Shown here piece after piece: positions 33,817 through 43,200 of a stretch of DNA of 64,000 nt. The DNA is from Lingula anatina (Eukaryota; Brachiopoda; Lingulata; Lingulida; Lingulidae). Numbering within the stretch: position 1 is the first letter of the stretch; the number at the start of each line of letters is the position of its first letter. A model generated the notes under the pieces. That model did not search any database and had not been told where the DNA came from. It saw nothing but the letters and a program-made list of their open reading frames with translations. The DNA is taken from positions 171,398 to 235,397 of the forward strand of contig NW_019775557.1 of assembly GCF_001039355.2 (NCBI RefSeq). Direction: 5' to 3'. Both the position numbers and the translations under genes were made by a program.

Positions 33817-34938
33817 TCAACGACCGTCTGTGTAAGCAGATCGTAAACAGAAAGCACCTTGCTAGCCATTGTCCGTTAATGTCCTCACAAGAGTAACATG
33901 ATAGTACGCATCATTTTAAGTGGCAGATTTAAGTGGCCCATCTCTCTGTTCCTTTCCATTTAAAACGTCGCCATGCGCTTGTGCGTACTGTTATTTCAGA
34001 ATACGTTACGGCAATCTACACGATCCAAAATTCTATTTCTTTTTCATATTGAACTTCAAATACTGGTCTTTTTCGGGTTACTGTCATTGGAGTACCATCT
34101 CTCTCTCTCTGTTTGTGTTTGCGGGTGTGTGTGTGTGTGTGTGTGTGTGTGAGAGAAAAAAAAAAACAAAAAGAATTGAGAACATTGGTCATTTCAAAGA
34201 AATAAGTGAAAATTGCGATATTTTACATGGACTTCCTCGGCTTCATTCTACCGTTAAACCTGGCCTCTAGCGGTCTCCGCTTGCAGAAATGGGTTTTTCA
34301 AATTAATACCTCACTATTTCTGACTTTGAATGGGCACCTGTTATGCGATACATTTTTTATACATATCCATTGTATAGACAGACCTACTATTAGTTTGTTA
34401 TATATACTCTTTTGAACATTCAGGTATCATGTTTCGGCCTTTGGCGGATTCCCTTTCAATGAAGAGAATAAAGATATATACCATTGTCATCTTTGTCACG
34501 ATTAAGGTTTATCATTTTAAACTAGCAAAGAATGAAAAAAGAACAGCAGAATGATTATGAATTCTGTCTCGTTCCATACCGCCCTCGCACTCATAATATG
34601 ATTTTACAAACCATTTTTCAAACCGTGCATAGTTGCAATCTAAATTTCAAAATATTTCAAATCAAGCAAAATAAAATATATCCGTATAAAAGGAAGAATG
34701 CTCTCTCGTTATTTTCGAATAAAAAAAAGTTTACCACTAAACCTAAAGCATGCGTGCACCTGTCCGATTGATTACGCGAACACGCAAAAAAGCGAACGCA
34801 CCGTCTTTGACACAAGTCTTCGCGTCCACTTGCGTTCGCGTGCGTAGGTTTGCGTTTGTGTGTTGAATGCTAGACATTCCCTTGATCTCTATCTCTCTAT
34901 CATTCTCTCTCTCTTTTTCTCTCTCTCTCCCTCTCTCA

Positions 34939-34979
<41 letters not shown>

Positions 34980-36307
34980 ACAGAAACACAGCGAGAGAAA
35001 GAGAGAGAGAGAAAAGGAGAAAGTTTACACTGGTCTTTAACATGGGCATGCCCTTAAATCATATAAGCAAACACTGTTATCTCACTTAAATGGAAGTCCA
35101 CTGAAACAAGATGTGAACAAACATTGTCGCCTTGGTTAGACGCTTATTTATTAAAAAAGGGGCACCACCTTTAGACAGGATCATGACCAAAGATACCGGA
35201 TTAACTGATGTGAAAGGCTCTACGTAAACCAAAGACATACATTCCACACCCTTAGATAATATAACACATCACGTTTTTTAACTAGTTTTGAACACATGAG
35301 AAGGGAAAGAGTGCTACCTCTTTATCTATCTCGAAATTGGGTTCTCAGTTTTCCAAATTCACACAATACAATTCTCCTATCAATAGATAGTACCCAGAAC
35401 GCAGGCATACCATTTTAAAGTTTTTCCCCTACAAAAAGTGGAACTTTTTACCCCCTTGGGTGACCCAACCCGAGAAACGACATAGAATCTAGATCAATTG
35501 TTGATTCAAAGTGGACCTTTTCTGTTTAGCCATTTGAATGAGCAAATAAAGCATTAAGGTGAAAGGATGGAAATTCTGACTCGCCAGACTTTAAGCTAAC
35601 TCCCACTGCATTGTTAAATCGAACGCTATTTGATCTGATAGGGTTTTTTTGTCATATCAATGTGCCTGACGTGTGACGAGACCGTTTGTTTAGTTCTCAA
35701 CTGTGTTGCTGACGCTTCAGTGGAGTCATATGGCTTTTATTGAGATCTCACCTTCGACAACGTGACGTGTTAATTTACAAGAACGACTGATACCCAAAGC
35801 GGGAAGTCCAGTTCAGACAAGACTTGGTTTATATAGAATTTAGTGTGTTGGTTCGAGATCAGAAAGACCTAAAATAGTCCTCGCCCCAATAACCCATGAA
35901 AATGAAAAAAAAAAACAGTTCCAAAGATTAAGAGATGTTCAAACTGAGAGGGAAGACAATTCCCACGGGGTTTGATTTAATGCGTGAGTGTATGGCGGTA
36001 AGGGAAGTGGGGTGGAGGAGAAGGGAGGAGAGGGGTGGGAAGAGGGTTATTAGGGGAAGAAGGAGAGGGGGTTAGGTGAAGGAGATGGGATACGGGTTGA
36101 AGGGCAGGGGGTAAAGGGGGCGAAGGGGAGGTGGAATATATGTGACGGGACAATAATATACTCAAAGAGCAGGTTGCACAATTGGTATTATAGATTTTGT
36201 CAGTGTGTTAATAAGCAACATTAACTAGTGTGTCAAGTTTGCACGCTGAGAAGGAATGTTGCTTGTATGAATAAGACCCTGTCACGCACACGTGGGGTCA
36301 AATACGT

Positions 36308-36354
<47 letters not shown>

Positions 36355-36590
36355 GTGTATGCGTTTGTGTGTGCCGATAATAAAAAAGGAGGGTGTGGCG
36401 AAGAAATCGAAAGAACGGAATGGAAAAGCGCTGGATAGAGAAATGGATAGAGAAAAAATGCAAGCGTCTTCTTACCTTCCTCCTCTCCATCTTTCACATC
36501 TACCGGAGTCACAATCCCCAGAAACGCAATAAATACACAAAAGGCAAAAACATTCCTATTGCCACTGCCCATACTACGTGCTATCGCCAT
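14918..36590 (-). CDS. Mosaic protein: ADAMTS-like metalloprotease, PLAC repeats, CAP modules, mucin/SEA/EGF, transmembrane (one-gene model)
   Basis: From the signal peptide at 36590 to the stop at 14918 every exon is on the minus strand, and no in-frame stop or second signal peptide is seen between them. The first 18 exons (36590 to 23832) give exactly 821 codons with every junction phase matched. The exon 24229-23832 physically joins the last PLAC-like repeat, a Thr-rich linker and the start of a CAP domain, which ties protease half and CAP half together. CAP/EGF/ShK modules follow, then a final 1.5-kb exon with mucin, SEA-like, EGF, membrane and cytoplasmic parts. The expected product is a type I membrane protein with its protease outside the cell. 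The assembly is broken at 22619, where part of two modules is missing. Alternative: two genes with an unseen boundary near 24-26 kb; the shared exon argues against this. Confidence 0.7.
16257..16301. other. Fold-back next to an undetermined base in the mucin exon
   Basis: Sixteen bases (actgtggtagtggttg, 16257-16272) recur as their exact complement at 16285-16300, directly followed by n at 16301. Within an otherwise one-directional repeat this looks like an assembly or read artefact; the frame stays open, but Val replaces Thr there. Confidence 0.7.
16990..19885 (-). CDS. CAP-EGF-ShK module A (complete, 333 residues)
   Basis: Seven exons: 19885-19635 (Thr/Ser-rich linker plus CAP start), 19288-19049, 18777-18683, 18309-18209, 17868-17827, 17551-17447, 17154-16990. 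They total 999 nucleotides, begin and end in phase 1, and so can be duplicated or lost without shifting frame. CAP signature HYTQVVWDTSYRLGC and tail GNYGGQHPYDLGTAC are present. The EGF-like exon contains CSCECGNIFYGPTC; the ShK-like exon ends KYAWCPKACGVTCSSPPG. The protein is nearly identical to module B, and so are the introns. Confidence 0.88.
20052..22618 (-). CDS. CAP-EGF-ShK module B (5' end cut at assembly join)
   Basis: Exons: 22596-22618 (remnant of linker/CAP start), 22249-22010 and 21731-21637 (CAP core), 21326-21226 (CAP tail, GNYGGQHPYDLG), 20885-20844 (14-residue exon), 20578-20474 (EGF-like, CSCECGNIFYGPTC), 20216-20052 (ShK-like six-cysteine domain, WCPKACGVTC). Its ShK exon ends in phase 1 and splices directly to the linker exon of module A. 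CAP proteins are secreted; this one would be one segment of a longer chain. Confidence 0.85.
22790..23386 (-). CDS. CAP domain, module C (partial module; rest missing at assembly join)
   Basis: Exons 23386-23147 (VWDPELARLMSAPWANTC to GHYTQ) and 22884-22790 (VVWDTSYRLGCAIAYC to CDYYEP) continue the CAP domain begun in exon 24229-23832. HYTQVVWDTSYRLGC is the CAP1-type signature. The next expected exons (CAP tail, EGF, ShK) are absent because the sequence jumps at 22619 into the intron and linker exon of module B. Confidence 0.85.
23462..23529. repeat. (CT)n microsatellite
   Basis: A 68-bp dinucleotide run in the CAP intron of unit C; units A and B have only a T/C-rich stretch at the equivalent place. 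Confidence 0.95.
23832..26175 (-). CDS. Four six-cysteine PLAC/ShKT-like repeats leading into the first CAP domain (part of the same gene)
   Basis: Exons 26175-26014, 25702-25577, 25039-24926 and the first part of 24229-23832 each encode one repeat with phase-1 junctions. The pattern is C-x8-C-x6/7-C-x8/9-C-C-x2-C: for example GCEYGDRQGNC then STCCKTC, and GCEYGDRASAC then ITCCNHC. The ending CCxxC is that of the PLAC domain found at the C-terminus of ADAMTS proteins; ShKT domains are the alternative. The exon 24229-23832 continues into a Thr/Val-rich linker and the CAP start (ALHNYYRKNVNPGPAANMRS). The first repeat has a longer gap between its first two cysteines. Confidence 0.75.
24323..24508. 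mobile_element. Short inverted-repeat (MITE-like) element
   Basis: Ends ggccccagtttcaca and tgtgaaaccagggcc are near complements, and the next block (cttaagtcagttccctggc against gccagggaacctgacttaag) also pairs, giving arms of about 45 bp around about 95 bp. No clear target duplication is visible. It lies in an intron of the mosaic gene. Confidence 0.6.
24742..24836. repeat. Compound (TA)n and (AG)n microsatellite
   Basis: An AT run to about 24778 is followed by a short spacer and an AG run at about 24789-24836, in the intron before exon 24229-23832. Confidence 0.95.
25041..25090. repeat. (AAT)n microsatellite
   Basis: A trinucleotide run directly abutting the acceptor of exon 25039-24926, so it forms the intron end on the minus strand. 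Confidence 0.9.
25268..25612. repeat. Minisatellite of about 48 bp containing an exon end and splice donor
   Basis: About seven imperfect units built on accagataTaccggtatatgcc-type sequence, ctcctggcatg and tcttacagct. The last unit overlaps the 3' end of exon 25702-25577 and its donor; the others lie in the following intron and repeat both the coding end and a gtaggt-type donor. Confidence 0.85.
26563..36590 (-). CDS. Reprolysin (M12B) metalloprotease part, ADAMTS-like
   Basis: Zinc endopeptidase of the secretory pathway. Exons: 36590-36476 (signal peptide, NVFAFCVFIAFLGIV), 32640-32438, 32252-32163, 31665-31509, 31229-31106, 30772-30679, 30277-30200, 29377-29223, 28854-28796, 28361-28256, 28005-27841, 27643-27499, 27135-27016, 26614-26563. 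The prodomain carries two furin-type sites, REKR and RFKR; the second lies just before the catalytic domain (LGVELLMVIDFSVYNR). The split zinc motif HELGHNLGAYHDGDGN is restored across the 28256/28005 junction (HExxHxxGxxHD), and YIMAAV fits the Met-turn. The next exons match the ADAMTS disintegrin/cysteine-rich region (PGQRLTPHDQC, then CGNHKWCIEGVC). No thrombospondin type 1 repeat is visible, unlike typical ADAMTS proteins. The second ATG (MGSGNRN) is an equally good start. Confidence 0.9.
29016..29046. repeat. Poly-T tract
   Basis: About 30 T residues in an intron of the protease region, with a second tract at 29440-29488. Confidence 0.9.
29440..29488. repeat. Poly-T tract, about 49 bp
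   Basis: A long homopolymer about 60 bases upstream (minus strand sense) of the acceptor of exon 29377-29223. Confidence 0.9.
29773..30047. mobile_element. MITE-like inverted-repeat element, family A (copy 2)
   Basis: About 275 bp with inverted arms (caactcatggggactcttgc against gcaagacttctcatggagttg) and ends agggct and agccct. It shares the internal block beginning ttaacacaca and the end block with 4567-4840. It lies in an intron of the protease part. Confidence 0.65.
30158..30196. repeat. (CT)n microsatellite at a splice donor
   Basis: The run lies immediately beyond the donor of exon 30277-30200. Confidence 0.9.
34122..34151. repeat. (GT)n microsatellite
   Basis: A dinucleotide run inside the large first intron (32641-36475) of the protease gene. 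Confidence 0.9.
34948..34978. repeat. (CA)n microsatellite with flanking CT and GA tracts
   Basis: Pyrimidine-rich (CT)n at about 34900-34938, CA repeats, then GA repeats to about 35010 in the first intron of the protease gene. Confidence 0.9.
36311..36352. repeat. (GA)n microsatellite
   Basis: About 42 bp, in the first intron close to the signal-peptide exon. Confidence 0.95.
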
Positions 36591-39500
36591 TGTATATAAA
36601 ATTTCTATATAAATACAATTGTACTAATCCTAAATGCTCATGCGACGAAGCTAGCAATGTGACTTCTCGTTGTCGCTCTATCGATTATTTTTTCTTCTAT
36701 TTATGTCTTGTTATAGAGGCAGATATGCGACAACACCCTATTGCATGTAACTGGCACCTGGGTGTGATATTAAATGAAAAGCCAGTTAGTTTTTGAGCTC
36801 GCTGATAAAGTCACTGTTTTGGTGGGGATTTTTTTAAAGGTTGTCCCTGTCGTTTCCTGACTTTTGTCACTCCTTTCCTGAGAGTTACCAGTAACGTATT
36901 TCAAACTAGGAGTATTTGTTTCACCACTGTGTCTCGGGTTTCTTAGTATTGTGCCTTTGATTTTGAGCTTTTTAAAGATTGCTTATCTTATTTAATACTC
37001 CATCATTTTAGCATCAATTAGGTGGTGTCGACATGTATCTTAACTGCTTTAACCTCACACAACTGTTCCGAGGACCGGTCGGATTCTGTATGTCTGTATT
37101 ATTTCAAAAGATATGGAGGTTCTCTGTTCACTTGGCCTTCTCCGTGGCATCAATATTGTTTCGTGTACCAGCACCAGATTTCCGTAAGAAATGGGACCAC
37201 CCGCTGTCTCTTTTTCTTCAAAACTCCGTGCAGTCGTGCCAGTGGTGGGAATGTACTCGGTAAATGCAGCGTCTTATATTAAACCACGCTATTTTTGATG
37301 GAGTGTTTGCTCAGGTCTCTCCTCTGTATATGGTACATGTGTGCTTAACTGAAGCCGGCGAACGGTCAAATATGTTACTGAATCTTGGCGTATACATGTA
37401 CCTGTCAATACATCTATTTCAACCGTGACCCTGGTGGGTAAATACTTCTGAAGCTCTCGTTACGAACACGCGCTCACACACCTTGACAGTCGCATATATG
37501 CAATAATGTATCCGTTAAACCGGTATCACGTTGTCGTAACTAAACACATGATGTTTATTTGTGTTTAACAAAGTCTGAATTAAGTGTTCCAACAATAGCT
37601 GGACCAACGCCGACTCTCCCTTCAGGTTCAGCTTAGTAAATTCCCCGGTGTTTGTATGCTGTCCTCACCTGGGCTTCTCAATGTTAATATACTCGTCGCT
37701 CACTTCACTCATATATGTCTAAATATAAATATAAATATATATACATGTCGCAAGGAACGTCGCTTCACCAGCTATTGTATTTCGTCTTTTGTTCATGCCC
37801 GGCTTATGTAAAGTACGTGCGATTGATCTGCGGGTGCGTCATCGTGACGTTGCGATTCAGCTTGTCCGTCGTCCTGCGAAATCGTGACTGAGCCACACCC
37901 ATGTGTGTGCACGCTGGCTCTAGTACTGCGAACGCTGACTCTGTGTGTCAAGGTTGGACTCCAGGGTAAATAATAGGGGGCGTGTATTGAAAAAATACTG
38001 GAATCAATACAATATCGAAAACTTAAGGGAGAGGGTGAGGGAGGGAGGTTGGCGGCTTCCCGCCGATGACGGGACTGGATAATTTAGTAATAATGGTAAT
38101 ATTGTAGGCCTACACCAGTTTATCAGACGAAGAAGGGGGCAATAATAGGAACAGCAGGGCCTTAAATGATAAACATGAAGGACAGGGAGACGGGAACAAG
38201 GCTGTTAGATATTCTTTTATATTATAAGGTAATCACAGGAAGAGAGGATCAGCGCCGATGATTAATATGGGTACGGAGTCCCTGAACACCGGACTCGGAA
38301 TTGCCAATTCTCTCACTGCAAAGAACAACATACGGCCAACATAAAAGCTATATCTTCTGTCTAATTCAGAATCAGACCTTTTTAATCATTCCGTTTGGGT
38401 TATAGAAATATATGAGGACCTTTTGCCAATAATGTTTCCCTCCCGCTCTCCCTTACAAATATTGTACAAACTGGATACAACAATAATAACAATAGGAAAG
38501 GTTTAACGTGGGGTATTCATGTTCATTGCACCTATTGTAGTGATTGAAATAATTCCGTGACAATATGGAATGCTTTAGTGTGGATGTCAACACAATTTTT
38601 TTTATGAATATGATCTCAGACAACTTTTTTGGGGAATGATGATATTTCATGGTACTGAATTTGGACATGGCGAGTATTGTATACTCAGGAACAAAATGCC
38701 ACTAGTTGCATGCACATTTGATGTATTGAATCGATTGAATGTAGAATTTCGGGTCACCAGTGTCGACATAATTAAAGACGTCGACCTAGTTCCCACGGAA
38801 TTTTTTATGCTAGCTTACACATCATTTTCATTTATTATTGTTTATTTCAATTACTTATCAAACGCACTTTGATCATACTTTTTTTTGTGATTCGTTTTAT
38901 TAAGTTATATATATTATAATTAAATAAATTATATTTAGTTTCAAGTTTGATAAATCGTCTCATTTTCCAAAAACGTGATGGACTAGCTTTTGCAATAGCT
39001 TTTGCAATAAGTAATCTCGCGTGAGATCTCGTGAGAGCTAAGGTGGCTGGAAAGGAGGAAGATAATCTTATGTTAACATCATTGAGAACATCATCTTATG
39101 TAATAATATCGGAAAATTGCTATTTTTTACGAGGGCTGAATTGACCGAAGGACAATATATATTCCGTTCATTTCGCACAGAGAACGATTATAAACATGAA
39201 GAATATTATGCAATGATATTAAAAAAATCATTTTACAATTTTTTGTTAAATTCTTACGTGTTAAGATAAGACATGTGTTAATATATCCATTTAATTCTAA
39301 TAAATAATCATGCTTTTTTCATTAATGCAATTCGATGTTCCAGATCATGTCTACAACGCACCAAACGTAGGCTTCGTAATTCTAATTAAGCTGCAACATT
39401 ACAGAACAGCTGCTGCAATGTGGATGTGTTTGAGTGTGCACTTAAATATATTATTTTGCTTTTGTTTCTTAATTTTCACGGGTAACGTCCCATAATCAAT

Positions 39501-40281
39501 AGTCAATTTTGATTTCACCATTTTAACTGTCTAATTAGCGTCTCTGAAAATAATTATAATATAGAAAGTATCTGAGGTATTTGCAGGCTCTCAGATATAA
39601 AGAATTAATGTATAATTAAGGTATTTTTTCCCCTTTTCTTAAGTCTTTGTAATTTTTTAAAAATTTTATTCAGGTCTATTTGACAAATCAATCAAGATGT
39701 TAACTTACAAATTACACAGTTTAAAAATTCTTTGCGCTTACCACGTACATGTACTAGTAGAGAATAAATAAAAAAGCAATAAATGAATAAAAAAAATAAA
39801 TGAATAAATAAATAATTATCCAATCAATCTATTTGTTGTATTTTCCCCTCGATTTTACCAGATTTTCAGGAACGGAAAGGGCTTGTCAATGATTAAGAAC
39901 TTCAATCAAGGAAGGGGAGCGGTTCAGCGCCTTTCACCAATCACGTACTCACTTCCTGAATCACCGCTCTTTTAATTTTGGAGGTAATATATCAATGTAC
40001 TTGTACAAACGTAATGGTATACGGAATAAATGATGTTAATTTGACTAGAATGAAATAATATTGCAATTTTGTACATGGATTCAACACCACCGATATTTGA
40101 TAAGTTTTTATATTAGTGCCAACATCTGGTTATAATTTTTTACGCTTATTTAAAACGGTAAAATTTTAAACTTAGTATTTGGACTATCTTGCAAAACATC
40201 ACCCCATCACCGCTGCATGCCAAGTATAAATGAGGTCGTACTGTTTGAAGGTCAAAACATTTGATCTTCCCATTCAATGAA
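36591..40281. other. Intergenic region, divergent promoters
   Basis: This 3.7-kb stretch separates the minus-strand protease gene from the plus-strand CoA-transferase gene. It must hold both promoters. Open frames within it are short, lack coding signs and match nothing I know. No RNA gene was recognised. Confidence 0.6.
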
Positions 40282-43200
40282 ATGGCTTCGGTGTTGAAAA
40301 ACGTAGCTAGGATATGCACGAGGACAGTTAGCGAGCAGTTAAAACCAGGAATCGTTTCAGCTTCAAGATGTTTTCATCTGTATTCCCCAGAACCTTTTCA
40401 TCCGATTCCAGATAAAACTCCCAAATGGATGTCGGCGGAAGAAGCCGTAGCAGTTGTAAGATCGGGTAAGTGTCGCTAACATGTGTCATTGATAAGTGTC
40501 ATTGGCATGTCAGAGTGCTTGTTCGTAATGTGTGGTTTATGTATTGGATTTGTACTGCGATGCTATATCCAATTATGGTTATAGCAGCGCAATTTTCTCG
40601 TATTAATTTAATGCTTAACCTTTACCAATATCTTATTTTACTCTTTTGAGTTTTTGTCATTAACTGTGTTGAAATTCTGTCTTCACCGGTCATTGGGGTA
40701 CCGGTTTTCTTTTAACTTTATTAGAAATACTCAGTAAGTTATAAAACATCTTCTACTGCTCAATTAAAATGTTGATTTCTTCTTTGAATATCACTTCAAT
40801 ATATACAGTTAAAGGGCCTTGTGAAAATCAAGGATTTAAAATCAATTCTTTGATCCTTTAGATATTTGTTTGATTAAGTTCATAATAAAAAAATGTTAAT
40901 ATCCAGCATGTAATTTGGTGAAATATGAGAGAAGGTTTAGAGAAAATGAAAGCTAAAAATAAAAATGAAAACTGAAGCTTGCGTTCATTCGTTCGAACTC
41001 CAAACGACAGATCTGACTTGAATACAGTACAACCAGAAGCTAAAAAAATTACTCATTTGGACTACAGATTAAGGCTGTTCAGAGCCAAATGTATAGACAA
41101 TGATTGAATTCAATGGACAATTAGAATTCGAGGCAACTTTCTCAGGTACATTGCTGATCTCCACTACAGTCTGGTTTTCTGGCGAGGTCAGCTGGACTAT
41201 TTCCAGTTCCAGTTTCACTTTTTTTTTTTGAGCACACCTTGATTGGAGCTAGATGTACTGTTAAAGACAGAATTAACGGACAAGATACCTGTATGTGGCC
41301 AGAATCTGTTTCGTTTCTGCATATTCCCTAACATTTGAAGGGAAAGGTCATATGTCCATGGAGCAGTATTCACTGAGTTGGCAAATCTGTATCAGTACAA
41401 CTGATATTTCCTCTCAGCCCTTAAAATCAATATTGGTATGGTTATAACAGAAGAAACTGCCCACGTCCTGATTCAGTTTTCAAAATAGGAGTGTGCATAT
41501 TATGAATATAATCCCCCACTATTGTACAGGGCCTTGTATATGGCTTATGTTTAGGGCTGGACCATTTTATTTTTAGTAGGTGACCTTTTATCAATCAATG
41601 TAGACTGTTTCAGTTGATCTACATGTAGATCAAAGTTTGATGCAAATTGGACCCTTTCCAAACCAGTAATATGGTCCATTTGGACCACCTAAAACCCTTG
41701 ACCTATATGCTGTTTTTTTTGTTTTTTGTTTTTTTTTTTGGGGGGGGGGGTCTTAGGTCAGTTTTTCCTGCTATTTGGTTAGGGAAGATACACTTTGTAT
41801 GAATCTAATAATAAATCAACTCGTGTTTTAAAAAACTTCCATACAGCATATGTAATTATTTTTATGTTTAAATTATACAGACGGATTGTTTTTCTCATGT
41901 GGAAAATGTTAAATTTCAGGTATGAAGGTATTTGTCCATGGAGGGGCCGCTACGCCCATCCCCCTGGTGGATGCTCTGGCTCAGCATGGTAAAGATGCTG
42001 ACTTAACTGGTATAGAAGTCATGCATATACACACAGAGGGACCAGCTACTTATGTGAAACCAGAATATGAAGGTCAGGAAAAATGCATTTTATTTTCAGT
42101 TTTGTTTTTTCTTGGTGTTTTTCCACCTTAAGCAGCCCCCAGACCCCCCAGTCATAATTAATTACGACCAAATCACTATTCTTTTCTATCTCATCTTTTA
42201 TAACCCCAAATCCTGTCTGTGTTTTAGGTAATAAGGTTTTTTTAGTGAATGAAGAGTTTTTTAGATGGCTAAGGCTATGACTAAGGCTCTATTCCCAGAG
42301 CTTTTAGATCGATCTAAAGTAGATCGATCTAATCTCTGGAAATGGGGTGTAATTATGCACAAGAGGTATTAATAAATAATTTTTATAAAATTTGAGCAAG
42401 AAATCATGTGGTAATTGTGCAGAGAGAAAGAGAGAGAGAGGGCTTAGCATGTCTCTTTACCTGTGAGACTTGGTCTTTTCATATATGTCTAAGAAATATT
42501 GCATGTCTAAGTTCATTTTCATAATTTTAATGTCTGTCTGTCGTGCTTTCTCACTGAAAGGTGATAAAGCTAATATGAAATCATTACTTCCTGGTGGGAT
42601 CAATATCTGAAGAAAGTGTTGCATACCAGACCAGTCTGATGTGGCAGATTCTAGAAAAATATTTGCCATGATCTGACTCTGTCAGGGCTTTTCCCAGGAC
42701 TGGGGCTACAGGCCGTCCAAAGTTATCACCTGTTATGTCCTACACAATTTCCAGGAGTCCAAGCCATCATTTTTTCAAAATAACTCATGATCTTTCCAGC
42801 CTTCTTTGAAAATATTGGCTGTCTGGGGATGCCAGCGGCTGTCCAAATGATGGCTGGAGGGTTCACTGGGAAAATCCTTGGGTTCTGTGTACTTGGGATT
42901 GGGTGGACACTCACCTCTTTCTAGAACTCAGGTTGGGTTTGTGTGACTGAAACAGAATCATTTGAAAATGGTGTGTGTGTGTGGGGGGGGGGGGGAGTTT
43001 TTATACAATTTATTACAGAAAACTGCTGAAATAATTGGATTTTTTAAGTTATTTGAAAAAAGATCTTCAGTGGATTGTTCAGTCTGAAAATGATTTTTTG
43101 TTGATTAATATACAGTATTAATTGGCTTGTAAGAAATATAAAATTCAAAGAGAGAGAGAGAGAGACAGAGAGGGTTCAATATGCACAGTATTTAGTATTT

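Larger units (their letters stand above)
32641..36475 (-). other. Large first intron of the protease gene
   Basis: About 3.8 kb between the signal-peptide exon and the prodomain exon. It holds microsatellites, a GC-rich imperfect inverted repeat near 34770-34850 (gcgaacgca against tgcgttcgc) and a G-rich tract at 35980-36140. No further coding exon is recognised. Confidence 0.6.

Noticed and set aside
33920-34771. Plus-strand frames in the first protease intron
   Set aside because: They consist largely of microsatellite and AT-rich sequence, with no recognisable protein.
36592-39495. Short frames at 37022-37282, 38636-38872 and 39310-39495
   Set aside because: No start context, domain or splice support; base composition is like non-coding flanks.
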